A DNA stretch of 64,000 bases, from NCBI RefSeq assembly GCF_036924535.1, contig NZ_JAZHRT010000001.1, positions 6,882,001 to 6,946,000 of the forward strand, in the 5' to 3' direction. Origin of the DNA: Bradyrhizobium sp. AZCC 2262 (GTDB taxonomy: Bacteria; Pseudomonadota; Alphaproteobacteria; Rhizobiales; Xanthobacteraceae). Positions within the stretch are counted from its first letter, which is position 1. Each line of letters opens with the position of its first letter. The notes beneath the pieces are model-generated. The model made no database searches. It was given only the letters and a program-made list of their open reading frames with translations, and was not told where the DNA came from. Of this stretch, positions 52,973 to 61,887 are shown piece after piece. Both the position numbers and the translations under genes were made by a program.

Positions 52973-54162
52973 CGTTCCAGCACCATGCAGTCGTCGGGCG
53001 TGAACCAGGCCACCACGCGCTGGCCCGCGCCATAGGTATCCCCGTCGATCCGCGCCGTATTGGCCATCGACGAGCGCACCACGGCGCCGGAATCGAGCTT
53101 GATCTTGTAGACGGTCGAGCCGCCGAGATAGCCGACATCGTTGACGACGCCATCGAGCCGGTTGATCGCCTGCGAATTGACCACATCCGACGCCGGGCCG
53201 CGGCGCGACAGTTTTACCTTCTCGGGGCGGATCGCGACCGTGACGACAGGCTTAGTGATCGGTTGACGCGGCTCCGCGACCACGATGGCGACGCCATCCC
53301 GGGTCGCAACTGTCAGCCGATGATGCCCGTTCGACGTGACTTCTCCCTCGAACAGGTTGACGTCGCCGACGAACTCGGCGACCCAGCGCGAGGCGGGCGC
53401 CTCGTAAAGGTCGCGCGGGGTTGCGACCTGTTCGAGCCGGCCGGCGTCCATCACGCCGATTCTGTTCGCCATCGTCATCGCCTCTTCCTGATCATGGGTG
53501 ACGATGATGAAGGTCATGCCGAGACGGCGTTGCAGCTCCATCAGTTCCAGTTGCGTGCTTTCGCGCAGCTTCTTGTCGAGCGCCGCCAAAGGCTCGTCGA
53601 GCAACAGAACCTTGGGACGCCGCGCCAACGAGCGGGCCAGCGCCACGCGCTGCTTCTGGCCGCCGGAAAGCTGATCGGGCTTGCGCTTCTCCATGCCATC
53701 AAGCTTGACCAGCGCGACCATCTCGGCGACGCGGGTATCGATGGCGGCGCGCGACATCCCCGCGCGCTTCAGCCCGAACGCGATATTGTCCCGCACGTTG
53801 AGATGCGGAAACAGCGCGTAATTCTGGAACATCATGTTGACCGGCCGCTCGTGCGGCAGCACCGGCGCGATGTCGCGGCCGCCGAGCAGGATGCGGCCCT
53901 CGTCCGGCGTCTCGAAGCCGGCAAGCATCCGCAGCAGCGTGGTCTTGCCGCAGCCGCTCGGGCCCAGGAGCGCAAAGAACTCGCCCGCGGCGATGTCGAG
54001 CGAGAGCCGGTCCACCGCGCGGAAGGTGCCGAATTTCTTGGAGACCCCCTCGATGCGGAGCAGCGGCACGTCGGCAGCCGCCTCGGTCGGCGGTGCGGGC
54101 CTCGCCGGCGGTGCAGGCATATCGGTTTTCGGTGCGTCGATTTCCGGCGATTCCTCGGTCAT
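52969..54162 (-). CDS. potA: spermidine/putrescine ABC transporter ATPase, PotA-like
   Basis: The 397-residue ATPase has a proline-rich N-terminal extension of about 32 residues, then Walker A GPSGCGKTT, signature LSGGQKQRVALARSLA, Walker B VLLLDEPLAALD and the switch His in IIVTHDQEEA. The C-terminal TOBE-type regulatory domain follows from about residue 270 (WVAEFVGDVNLFEGEV). It powers PotBC and is the first gene of potABC. In the opposite direction the HbpS-like gene follows. Confidence 0.94.
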   Translation of the reverse strand: MTEESPEIDAPKTDMPAPPARPAPPTEAAADVPLLRIEGVSKKFGTFRAVDRLSLDIAAGEFFALLGPSGCGKTTLLRMLAGFETPDEGRILLGGRDIAPVLPHERPVNMMFQNYALFPHLNVRDNIAFGLKRAGMSRAAIDTRVAEMVALVKLDGMEKRKPDQLSGGQKQRVALARSLARRPKVLLLDEPLAALDKKLRESTQLELMELQRRLGMTFIIVTHDQEEAMTMANRIGVMDAGRLEQVATPRDLYEAPASRWVAEFVGDVNLFEGEVTSNGHHRLTVATRDGVAIVVAEPRQPITKPVVTVAIRPEKVKLSRRGPASDVVNSQAINRLDGVVNDVGYLGGSTVYKIKLDSGAVVRSSMANTARIDGDTYGAGQRVVAWFTPDDCMVLER

Positions 54163-54336
54163 GCCACCTGCCAGCCCCGTCGTGGCTGCACGCTAGCGGC
54201 GGATCGGCTTCCGCTCAACGCCTCGCAACGCGTGAGCCACAATATTATGGATGCCGCCACTCACCGCTCTGGTAAGGTTCGAAGCCGCCAGAAAGCCCGC
54301 CTTTGCGCGCGGCAAGAAAGTTCGCGGAGGAACATG

Positions 54337-54837
54337 ATGATCGTTCGCAATCTGCCGGCCGTCACGGCGATCTCTTGCCTGCTCGCCGGCCCGGCCGCCG
54401 CCCAGGAAGCGCTCGTGACCTACAAGTCGCTGAGCCCCGAACTGGCGCAGGATCTGGCACGCGCAACATTGGCGGATTGCCGGAAGCGCGGCTTTCAGGT
54501 GACGGTCGCCGTCGTCGACCGCTTCGGCGTCATGCAGGTCCTGCTGCGTGACCGCTTTGCCGGCCCCCACACGGTTTCGACCGCTTCGGGCAAAGCGTGG
54601 ACCGCGGCCAGCTTTCGCACCAGTACGACCGAGCTCAACGCCATCAGCCAGCCCGGGATGATGCAGGCCGGAATCCGCAGCCTGCCCGGTGCCGTCATCG
54701 TCGGCGGCGGGTTGACGGTCGAAGCCGGCGGCTCGTTGCTGGGCGCCGTCGGCGTGTCCGGGGCTCCCGGCGGCGACGCGGACGAAGCCTGCGCCAAGGC
54801 GGGCATCGACGCCGTACGCGACAAGCTCGATTTCTAG
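54337..54837 (+). CDS. exported HbpS/GlcG-family protein
   Basis: The 166-residue protein has a signal peptide (to about AAA-QE at residue 23) and the GlcG/HbpS fold: ATLADCRKRGFQVTVAVVDRFGVMQVLLRDRF, then IGSLPGAVIVGGGL-like RSLPGAVIVGGGLTVEAGG near residue 110, and GAVGVSGAPGGDADEACA. HbpS binds heme or metal outside the cell; many relatives have no known function. GGAGG at 54326-54330 fits ATG 54337 better than ATG 54334. Confidence 0.85.
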   Translation: MIVRNLPAVTAISCLLAGPAAAQEALVTYKSLSPELAQDLARATLADCRKRGFQVTVAVVDRFGVMQVLLRDRFAGPHTVSTASGKAWTAASFRTSTTELNAISQPGMMQAGIRSLPGAVIVGGGLTVEAGGSLLGAVGVSGAPGGDADEACAKAGIDAVRDKLDF

Positions 54838-54891
54838 ACTCGCGTTTGCATCGAAGACGTAATGTACAGCTTCACCCTTACTGCCGCCGGA

Positions 54892-55605
54892 TCACCCCTC
54901 GCGGCTGACCCGGTCGTATAGCTTCGCCGCGTTATCCCAATTGATGGCCTCCATGAAGGCATCGACATAGGCTCCCGCCTTGGCACCATAATCCATGTGA
55001 TAGGCGTGTTCGTACATGTCGAGCGCAATCACCGGCCGGCCACCGGCGACGGCATTCGTGTGATCGGCCGCCCATTGATTGACCAGTCGCTTGTCGTGAG
55101 GCGAATAAGACAGCAGCACCCAACCGGAACCGCCACCTTCCGCCTTGCCCATCGCGGAGAATTCCGCGCGCCAGCGATCGACGCTGCCGAAATCGCGCGC
55201 AATCGCGTCTCCCAGTGAGCCTCGCGCAGCACCGCCGCCACCGAGACTGTCGAAATAGGCCTCGTGCAAAATCATTGAGTTCATCGCGACCAGTTCTTCG
55301 CGCTTGAGGCCATTGATCAGAAAATTCGGCGCCTTGGCAAAGTCTAGCTCCATCAGTTGAGCAGCGATGGCGTTCAAGCGCTTCACCGCGCCGACATAAT
55401 TGTTCTCATAGTGGCTTATGAGAATTTTCTCGGAAATTCCCTTCACCGATTTCGGATCGAGCGAGAACGGCTTGATCTCATAGGCCATGCGCTTTGCTCC
55501 TGGTTGCTGCGCGGTCTCTGCATTCGCGGATCGTTGACCGAGCGTCGAAGCCGCCGCGATCCCGGCCACCAGCCCAGCGCTCTTGATGAAGTCCCGACGT
55601 TCCAT
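54892..55605 (-). CDS. Tat-exported Fe/Mn superoxide dismutase
   Basis: The 237-residue protein carries a twin-arginine signal (MERRDFIKSAGLVAGIAAAS) of about 35 residues before an Fe/Mn-SOD domain. Metal ligands are visible: His in ISHYENNY, His in MILHEAYFDSL, and Asp and His in ALDMYEHAYHMDYGAK. GGGGAARGSL differs from the usual glutamine-containing stretch, so metal preference is not clear. It should detoxify superoxide in the periplasm. The Tat signal implies that metal is loaded in the cytoplasm before export. Confidence 0.92.
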   Translation of the reverse strand: MERRDFIKSAGLVAGIAAASTLGQRSANAETAQQPGAKRMAYEIKPFSLDPKSVKGISEKILISHYENNYVGAVKRLNAIAAQLMELDFAKAPNFLINGLKREELVAMNSMILHEAYFDSLGGGGAARGSLGDAIARDFGSVDRWRAEFSAMGKAEGGGSGWVLLSYSPHDKRLVNQWAADHTNAVAGGRPVIALDMYEHAYHMDYGAKAGAYVDAFMEAINWDNAAKLYDRVSREG

Positions 55606-55886
55606 GTTCTTTCTCCGGGTTTGCCCTGCCCCCAGTTTCGTCGCAGCGTTTCATCGCGGCTCCGATGCGCAGAGCGCATCGTGGTCACGACGGAGCGAGA
55701 AAAAGCGTGTAATGAGATCGGATTGGCGGCTGACACACTGCGTCCCTGGATGGTTTTCAAAACCGGACGCGATTCTTCGGCATGTCGCCTCGTGGGGAGA
55801 TCGCTTCCCCATGGCAAGGATGACACCAGCAGGGGCCTGCCTTGTCAATCTCGCTCGCTGTAACAATCAGGCGACGGAACCCTGAA

Positions 55887-56582
55887 CTAGTATCTTGGCC
55901 GATGATCGACCACCCATTGGCGCGCGTGTTCGACGGGCCTTCCGACGTGAGGCATCACCATCGCGCGCGCACGGCAATGACGCTCGGCAACGCCTCCATG
56001 GCCGCACGCAGCGATGCGTGGCTTGCTGCGCAGCATCTGCTGTCCTTCCGGCGTGAGGCTGAGGCTCGTCATCGTCGGTAACATGAAGAAGTCGGCGAGC
56101 GTTGGCCGGTCATTGACCAGGAATTTCCGGCCGGGATCAAGGTCATTTTCCATGACGTCGAGGCCGAGCGTGATCTTCGGCAGCGCAGCGGCGACGACCT
56201 TTTCATCCGGCGCGATGCCGAGAACCGGATAGATCAAACGCTCATGGCTAAGATGGTAGGCGATGTAGGGATAATAATAATTGTTCAACGCGCTGATCCA
56301 CCGGTTCATCCGCGCCCGCTCTCGCGGGTCGTCGGGCTGAAGCTGCGGGCCATCGAACGCCTGATCGACATAGGTGGCGATTGCGGAGGTTTCGTAGAGC
56401 ACGAACCCGTCGTGGTCGAGAATCGGGACGCGGTTGAACGGATGCAGCGCGAGATGACGTGGGCTGCCCATCTCCAGCTCCAGATCGCAGAACGTGAACG
56501 ACACGCCTTTCTCGGTCAGCACGAGCCGGACGATGTTCACGAAGGTACTGACCGGAAAGCCGTAAACAGTGACGTTGCCCAC
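55887..56582 (-). CDS. glutathione S-transferase family protein with altered C-terminal segment
   Basis: The 231-residue GST has an N-terminal thioredoxin fold (VTVYGFPVSTFVNIVRLVLTEKG, then PFNRVPILDHDGFVLYETSAIATYV with the cis-Pro and ETSAI glutathione site) and a helical C-terminal domain (PTLADFFMLP). Start GTG 56582 has GAGGGAG upstream. Near 55975-56025 the encoded CGHGGVAERHCRARAM is unlike the family, while the +1 frame there reads AMEALPSV, the expected helix. Two compensating frameshifts are likely. It follows the DUF1127 gene by 11 bases. Confidence 0.85.
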   Translation of the reverse strand: MGNVTVYGFPVSTFVNIVRLVLTEKGVSFTFCDLELEMGSPRHLALHPFNRVPILDHDGFVLYETSAIATYVDQAFDGPQLQPDDPRERARMNRWISALNNYYYPYIAYHLSHERLIYPVLGIAPDEKVVAAALPKITLGLDVMENDLDPGRKFLVNDRPTLADFFMLPTMTSLSLTPEGQQMLRSKPRIAACGHGGVAERHCRARAMVMPHVGRPVEHARQWVVDHRPRY

Positions 56583-56593
56583 AGGACGCTCCC

Positions 56594-56842
56594 TCAACGC
56601 CAGAACGGCTTTTCCGCTTCGCGCATTGCCTCCTCCCGGGACACGCCGATGTCCTTGAGAAGATAATCGTTTAGCTCGGCCAGTTCGCCGAGTTGCCTTC
56701 GCTGCCGGCTTCGGTCGATCCAGAATTCCAGCGTGCGCAACCAACTGCTAGCCGAACTTGATGAGACAGATTGTTGACGAAGGGCCCGCATGCCGGCGGG
56801 TTCGCGCGGCAAGGTCAGTCCTTGCGGAGAATAATTTGACAT
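56594..56842 (-). CDS. DUF1127 family small protein
   Basis: The 82-residue protein ends in a DUF1127/YjiS-like domain: RQRRQLGELAELNDYLLKDIGVSREEAMREAEKPFWR, an arginine-rich helix pair. Such proteins affect carbon/phosphate metabolism and RNA turnover in related alphaproteobacteria. ATG 56842 with GGAG seven to eight bases upstream is preferred over a longer frame. It is co-transcribed with the GST gene and divergent from a LysR gene. Confidence 0.85.
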   Translation of the reverse strand: MSNYSPQGLTLPREPAGMRALRQQSVSSSSASSWLRTLEFWIDRSRQRRQLGELAELNDYLLKDIGVSREEAMREAEKPFWR

Positions 56843-56916
56843 GACAAGGCTCCAGAATGCGCCGGGACATTTGCGGAGTCCCGGCGGGAAGCCGGATAAA
56901 TAGAGCCAGGCAAGGC

Positions 56917-56926
56917 TTGCGCGCAA
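56917..56926. promoter_or_regulatory. palindrome in the DUF1127-lysR intergenic region
   Basis: TTGCGCGCAA is a perfect 10-base palindrome in the 132-base divergent region, 49 bases before the LysR start. It is a candidate binding site for the adjacent regulator, by position only. Confidence 0.35.
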
Positions 56927-56974
56927 AGCATCGTTTCTCTAGCCTGACCGAGTTTTTCTCATGAAGGTCAGGTC

Positions 56975-57898
56975 ATGCTTCGCCGCCTGCCGCCGTTGAA
57001 TGCGCTCAAGGCCTTCGAGGCCGCCGCGCGGCATGAGAGCTTCACCCGCGCCGCCGAAGAACTATGCGTCACACAGGGCGCGGTCAGCCATCAGGTCAAG
57101 GCACTGGAACTGGAGCTCGGCATCAAACTGTTCAATCGCGAACGCCAGCGCCTGGTCATCACCGGAGCCGGCCGCGACTACCTCACGGTCGTGCGCGATG
57201 CACTGGACCGCATCGCCGTCGGCACGGAGCGCCTGATGCAACGCCAGAGTTCCGGTGTTCTGACGGTCAGTACTTCGCCGGATTTCGCCGCCAAGTGGCT
57301 GGTACACCGACTCGGTCGCTTTTCCGAATCCCATCCCGAAATCGATCTGCGAATTTCGGCGACCATGCACCATGTCGACTTCGCGCGAGAGGATGTCGAT
57401 CTTGCAGTCCGGCACGGCGACGGCAACTGGCCCGGGCACGATGTGATACGACTGTCTCCCGAGCAATTATTCGTTGTCTGTAGTCCCAAGCTCCTTGCGG
57501 GGCGTCACCGTCTGGTCCGGCCTTCGGATGTCCTGAAGTTTCCCCTGCTCCACCTCGACGATCGCAAGGCGTGGACAAGGTGGCTCGAAGTTGCCGGCGT
57601 TGCGGACGCCGAGCCTTCACAAGGGCCGGTGTTGAACCGCGCCAGCATGGTTATCGACGCCGCGGTCGACGGCCAGGGAGTAGCACTCGCGCGCACCACG
57701 CTTGCAGCGTGGGACCTCATCTGCGGGCGCCTCGTTCGGCCGTTCAAGGATGCAAGTCGGCTTTCCAGGACTTACTGGATCGTCTGCCCGAAGGCGACAT
57801 CTGACCTTCCCAAGATCAAGCTGTTTCAGGATTGGTTGCTGGCCGAAGCGGCGCATGATCATCGGCATTTGCAAAAGCTGGGACCGAAAGCGGCCTGA
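56975..57898 (+). CDS. LysR-family regulator, GcvA-like
   Basis: The 307-residue protein begins MLRRLPPLNALKAFEAAARHESF with recognition helix TQGAVSHQVKALE, the pattern of GcvA-type LysR regulators. The effector domain (from about residue 90) includes HHVDFAREDVDLAVRHGDGNWPG. It is divergent from the DUF1127-GST operon and probably controls it, as LysR-GST pairs do elsewhere. Confidence 0.92.
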   Translation: MLRRLPPLNALKAFEAAARHESFTRAAEELCVTQGAVSHQVKALELELGIKLFNRERQRLVITGAGRDYLTVVRDALDRIAVGTERLMQRQSSGVLTVSTSPDFAAKWLVHRLGRFSESHPEIDLRISATMHHVDFAREDVDLAVRHGDGNWPGHDVIRLSPEQLFVVCSPKLLAGRHRLVRPSDVLKFPLLHLDDRKAWTRWLEVAGVADAEPSQGPVLNRASMVIDAAVDGQGVALARTTLAAWDLICGRLVRPFKDASRLSRTYWIVCPKATSDLPKIKLFQDWLLAEAAHDHRHLQKLGPKAA

Positions 57899-57941
57899 CT
57901 GCCGTACCAGATACCTGCCCTCGTACAACGGAACAAGAACA

Positions 57942-59252
57942 ATGAACCGGGACAGATACGATCTTCCGCTGACCACCGCCTCGGAACGCGCGGCGGCGCA
58001 TTATCGCGACGGCGTGGACTGCATGCTGTCGGCCTGGCACGGCGCCGAGGACGCCTTCGACAAGGCGATCGCAGAAGATCCGGGCTTTGCGCTGGCGCAT
58101 ATCGGTCGCGCCCGGCTGCATCAACTCAACATGGAGGGCGGCAAGGCGCGCGCCATGGCAGCGCAGGCCCGTGAACTGGCCGCCGGCGCGAGCCAGCGCG
58201 AAAAAAGCCATGTCGAGATCATGGCCGCCGTGATCGAGAGCAGGCCGAAAGTCGCCGTGACCGGCGCCGAGGCGCATCTCGAAGAGTATCCGCGCGACGC
58301 GCAGGTGCTGTCGATCCTGCTCGGCGCGTTCGGCCTCTATGCGTTCTCGGGCCGTCCTGACCACGACGACGCCAAGCTCGCGATCTGCGAACGCCACGCC
58401 CGGCACTACGGCGAGGACTGGTGGTTTGTCAGTTACCTCGGCTGGTCGCACACCGAGGCGGGAAACCTCTCCACCGGCCGGACATTGTCCGAACGCGCGA
58501 TGGCGTTGCGTTCGGCCAACGCCAACGCCGCGCATGGCCTCTCGCACGCGATGTTCGAGCAGGGCGACATGGCGGTGGGCCGAACATTTCTCGCGCAATG
58601 GATGCCTTCGCATGACCGCAAGAGTTTTCTGCATGGGCATCTTGCCTGGCACGTCGCGCTGACCCACCTCGACGACGGCGACCTTGATGGTGCGCTTGCG
58701 ATCTACGAACAACATATCAAGCCGGCAGGCCGGCCCTATCCGCCGCTGAACATCTTCACTGACGGCGCCTCGCTGTTGTGGCGATTGTCGCTGGCCGGCA
58801 AGGCCGGGCTGGAGCCGCATTGGCGGGACGTTGCGGCCTATGGCGAGAAATACTTTCCGCAAGCGGGCGCGCATTTTGCCGACGTTCATTTTGCGCTGGC
58901 TACGGCGATGACCGGCAGCGATGCGCTGGATACGCGATTGGCGCAACTCGAAGCGCGCGCGGCCGACGGCAAGTTGGCGCCGGGTGGCTGCGCGATCGAC
59001 CTCTGTCGCGGTATCCGGGCGTTTGCGGCAGGCGACAATGACGATGCGGTCCGCCTGCTCGAGCCAGCGATTTCCGAACTGACGCGGATCGGCGGCAGCC
59101 ACGCCCAGCGCCAGTTATGGGAAGACACGCTGATCGTCGCCTGTATGCGCGCCGGTCACGGCGACAAGGCCGCCCGGCGCATCTCGGCGCGGCTCGACTG
59201 CAGGCCTTCGGCGCGCGACGAGGCCTGGTCGCGGCAGGCGCAGCGAAACTGA
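57942..59252 (+). CDS. TTC38-like tetratricopeptide protein
   Basis: The 436-residue helical protein resembles bacterial relatives of TTC38: HYRDGVDCMLSAWHGAEDAFDKAIAEDPGFALAHIGRARLH gives the first TPR, followed by HLEEYPRDAQVLSILLGAFGLYAFSG, GWSHTEAGNLSTGRTLSERAM and HLAWHVALTHLDDGDLDGALAIYEQHI. No catalytic motif is visible; a protein-interaction role is inferred. The start is ATG 57942, 43 bases after the LysR stop, and the true open frame is longer upstream without support. Confidence 0.82.
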   Translation: MNRDRYDLPLTTASERAAAHYRDGVDCMLSAWHGAEDAFDKAIAEDPGFALAHIGRARLHQLNMEGGKARAMAAQARELAAGASQREKSHVEIMAAVIESRPKVAVTGAEAHLEEYPRDAQVLSILLGAFGLYAFSGRPDHDDAKLAICERHARHYGEDWWFVSYLGWSHTEAGNLSTGRTLSERAMALRSANANAAHGLSHAMFEQGDMAVGRTFLAQWMPSHDRKSFLHGHLAWHVALTHLDDGDLDGALAIYEQHIKPAGRPYPPLNIFTDGASLLWRLSLAGKAGLEPHWRDVAAYGEKYFPQAGAHFADVHFALATAMTGSDALDTRLAQLEARAADGKLAPGGCAIDLCRGIRAFAAGDNDDAVRLLEPAISELTRIGGSHAQRQLWEDTLIVACMRAGHGDKAARRISARLDCRPSARDEAWSRQAQRN

Positions 59253-59266
59253 AGTCGTCCGTGGGA

Positions 59267-60301
59267 TCAGCTACGGCGCTCGACGGCAAACACCTCAATC
59301 GCCGCCGCGCGGCCACGCAAGCGTGCCTCCCCCAGCGGTTCGACCGCGAAAGCCGGCTTGAGCTTCATGTGGCGCAACAGGTCGGAAGACACCAGCAAGT
59401 TCCGGCCAACTTCCTTGCAATGCTCCTGCAGCCGCGCCGTCACGTTCACGGTGTCGCCGAAATAGGCAAGCTGGCGGCGTGAACTGCCGCATTCGCTGAT
59501 CGCCACGTGACCGGCATGCAGGCCAGCCCGGAAACCCGGTACCATGCCGAACTCCTGCCTGTATGAGGCCGCTTGCTCCGCGATGCTGTCGGCAATGGCA
59601 AAGAAGCAGTCGATGCAGCGTCCCCCCGACATCCTGCCATCGAGCGGCCACGTCACGATCACCTCATCGCCGACATAGGCATGAACTTCGCCACCATGCG
59701 CGACAATCGCGTCGTCGATGTCGAAGAAGAACCGGGTGAGCAGAGCTTGCACGCGAAGCTCGCCCATCGACTCGGCAAGGGAGGTGGAGCTCGCGAGATC
59801 GAGAAACATCAGCACGCGTTCTTCCCGCACCGGCGTTCGATATCGGCCAAGCGCCACATTGAACAGCACGCGGCTGCCGACCAGTCGTGTCAATTCGAAG
59901 ACTGACAAGACGAGCAGGGATAAGAAGAAGCTAATCGCAACGATGCCGGGAAACTGTTCGATCAACCACTTCTTCTCGATCCATTGCCAGTACAGCGTCA
60001 CCTGCAAGACCAGTATCGCGTTCGCGACGACGATAGCCATGGTCGCAGAGCGCACCGCCAGATCCATCATCAGCGGCCATTTGCTGACCCACGCGCTTTG
60101 TCGCGACGTGAAGTAGAGATGAACGCCCCAGGCGGCCAACGTTACGCCCATCCCATGCAAGCTGCTCCGGAGATAGTACGGAAGCGTCGCTTCGATCGGG
60201 TCATCAATGAAATAGCGATAGGCTATTCCGCCGAGCAGGCCGACAATCGCGAGGCAAACAGTTGGCCTGATCACGCGTCGCATGTCCGATCCAATCTTCA
60301 C
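59267..60301 (-). CDS. membrane-bound class III nucleotide cyclase
   Basis: The 344-residue protein has four membrane helices in its first ~160 residues and a class III cyclase domain after them. Metal-binding aspartates are present ([13 protein letters not shown] and [12 protein letters not shown]), as are the transition-state Asn and Arg in [13 protein letters not shown]. The purine-selecting Lys and Asp of adenylate cyclases are not: the positions read Ala (VHAYVGDE) and Gln (RRQLAYFGD). This is common in a rhizobial cyclase subgroup. GTG 60301 overlaps the glpD stop (GTGA); ATG 60283 is the alternative. Confidence 0.85.
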   Translation of the reverse strand: MKIGSDMRRVIRPTVCLAIVGLLGGIAYRYFIDDPIEATLPYYLRSSLHGMGVTLAAWGVHLYFTSRQSAWVSKWPLMMDLAVRSATMAIVVANAILVLQVTLYWQWIEKKWLIEQFPGIVAISFFLSLLVLSVFELTRLVGSRVLFNVALGRYRTPVREERVLMFLDLASSTSLAESMGELRVQALLTRFFFDIDDAIVAHGGEVHAYVGDEVIVTWPLDGRMSGGRCIDCFFAIADSIAEQAASYRQEFGMVPGFRAGLHAGHVAISECGSSRRQLAYFGDTVNVTARLQEHCKEVGRNLLVSSDLLRHMKLKPAFAVEPLGEARLRGRAAAIEVFAVERRS

Positions 60302-61767
60302 ACGGGCGCCACCATGAACGCCGCCAGCGCCGCGCGGTCCGAGGGCTGCATGGTCAGTCCGAGCTTGGTACGCCGCCACAGGATATCATCCGGAAAGCGC
60401 GCCCATTCCTTTTGCATGAGATAGCGCACTTCGGTGCCCGTCAATTCCGGCCCAAAGGCCGGGCCGAGGTCGCCGCGCTCCCTGGCATCCCCGAGGATCG
60501 CCTTGGCGTTCGACCCGTAGGCGGCGACCAGACGCCTCGCTTGCTCTTCACCGAGAAACCGCCAGCGGTCGCGTACCTCATCGACCTCGCTATCAAAACG
60601 GTCCCAGGCAAAATCGCCACCCGGCAGCGGTGCCTTCGCGGTCCAGCGCGCCGACATCGGATAGAACGGCGTCAGCTTCGATACCGCCCGCTCCGCGCCC
60701 AGCCGCGACGTGGTGACGTCGCCGCCGCAAACCGTGATCAGCGGCGCCTTGCCGCGCCCGTAGTCGAGTGTCATCGCCCCGTCACGCGGCGACAGCCTGC
60801 CTGCGGGGTTCATCACCATGTTGGCGCCCGAAAGCGTGCGCACCACATCGACCGTCTCGATCCGCTCGCGGAAATAACGGTTCGCCGCATCGCAGAGATA
60901 GGCGACGTCGTTCGCCGCCATCGCGACGATGGCAGGATCGCCCTTGAAGGCATGGCCGGCGGTGCCGATCAGGGTAAAATCGCGCTCATAGGGACTTGCA
61001 AAAATCAGACGTCCGTCGCTGTTCTGGAACACATAGACGTTGTCGCTGTCGAACAGGCGGCGGACGACGATCTGGTCCATCTGCATGGCGGCCACCTTCG
61101 GCGGCGGCACGCGCAACACCGTCTCGGCGACGGACGGCGTCCAGGCGCCGGCGGCGTTGGCGACCGCCCGTGCCGTGACGATCTGCCGAAAGCCGCGATC
61201 GATCGTCACCAGCCGCCATTCCCTGCCGCGTTCGGCCCGGGTGCAGCGCGCGCCAGTGCGGATCACCGCGCCGCGCGCGGCGGCATCGGCGGCGGTGAGA
61301 ACCACCAGCCGGGAATCATCGACGACACAGTCGGAGTACTCAAAGGCGGTGCCGAACGGCCGTTTCAGCGCGTTGCCGACCGGGTGATGGGTGACGTCGA
61401 CGGTCGCCGAGGCCGGCAGACCGTTGCGCGAGGACAGCCGGTCGTACAACAGGAGCCATGAACGCAACTGCCAGGCCGGGCGTTCGTCGGAATGGGCTGG
61501 GATAGCAAAGCGCATCGGGCGCACCAGATGCGGCGCGATCCTGAGCCAGACGTCGCGCTCGGCAAGCGCCGAACGGACGCGAAGAAAATGCCGGCGCTCC
61601 AGATCAGCCAGATCGCCGTGGATCAGCCGCGGCGAGGCCGAGGAGGCGCCCGCGCCGAGATCGCCCTGCTCCAGCAGGATGACGCGCAGGCCGCGTCCAG
61701 CGGCGTCGCGCGCGATGCTGACGCCGTTCAATCCGCCGCCAATGATCGCGAGATCGTAGTCCGCCAT
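60298..61767 (-). CDS. glpD: aerobic glycerol-3-phosphate dehydrogenase
   Basis: The 489-residue flavoenzyme has an N-terminal FAD fold ([23 protein letters not shown]) and the family segment [21 protein letters not shown], which departs from the usual LIHGGLRYLE. The middle has [14 protein letters not shown] and [11 protein letters not shown]. The C-terminal helical domain is complete. It oxidises glycerol-3-phosphate to dihydroxyacetone phosphate at the membrane and passes electrons to quinone. It overlaps the cyclase gene downstream by 4 bases. Confidence 0.9.
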   Translation of the reverse strand: MADYDLAIIGGGLNGVSIARDAAGRGLRVILLEQGDLGAGASSASPRLIHGDLADLERRHFLRVRSALAERDVWLRIAPHLVRPMRFAIPAHSDERPAWQLRSWLLLYDRLSSRNGLPASATVDVTHHPVGNALKRPFGTAFEYSDCVVDDSRLVVLTAADAAARGAVIRTGARCTRAERGREWRLVTIDRGFRQIVTARAVANAAGAWTPSVAETVLRVPPPKVAAMQMDQIVVRRLFDSDNVYVFQNSDGRLIFASPYERDFTLIGTAGHAFKGDPAIVAMAANDVAYLCDAANRYFRERIETVDVVRTLSGANMVMNPAGRLSPRDGAMTLDYGRGKAPLITVCGGDVTTSRLGAERAVSKLTPFYPMSARWTAKAPLPGGDFAWDRFDSEVDEVRDRWRFLGEEQARRLVAAYGSNAKAILGDARERGDLGPAFGPELTGTEVRYLMQKEWARFPDDILWRRTKLGLTMQPSDRAALAAFMVAPV

Positions 61768-61887
61768 ACACGCAAGGTGACTGTAGAGAAGCTGACTTCA
61801 CTACACTAGGTCATGATGGCCAAAAGTGGATGTCGCTCCTGTAAATGAATCAAGTCCAAGCAAGAACCCGCCAGTCGTGCCCACGCT

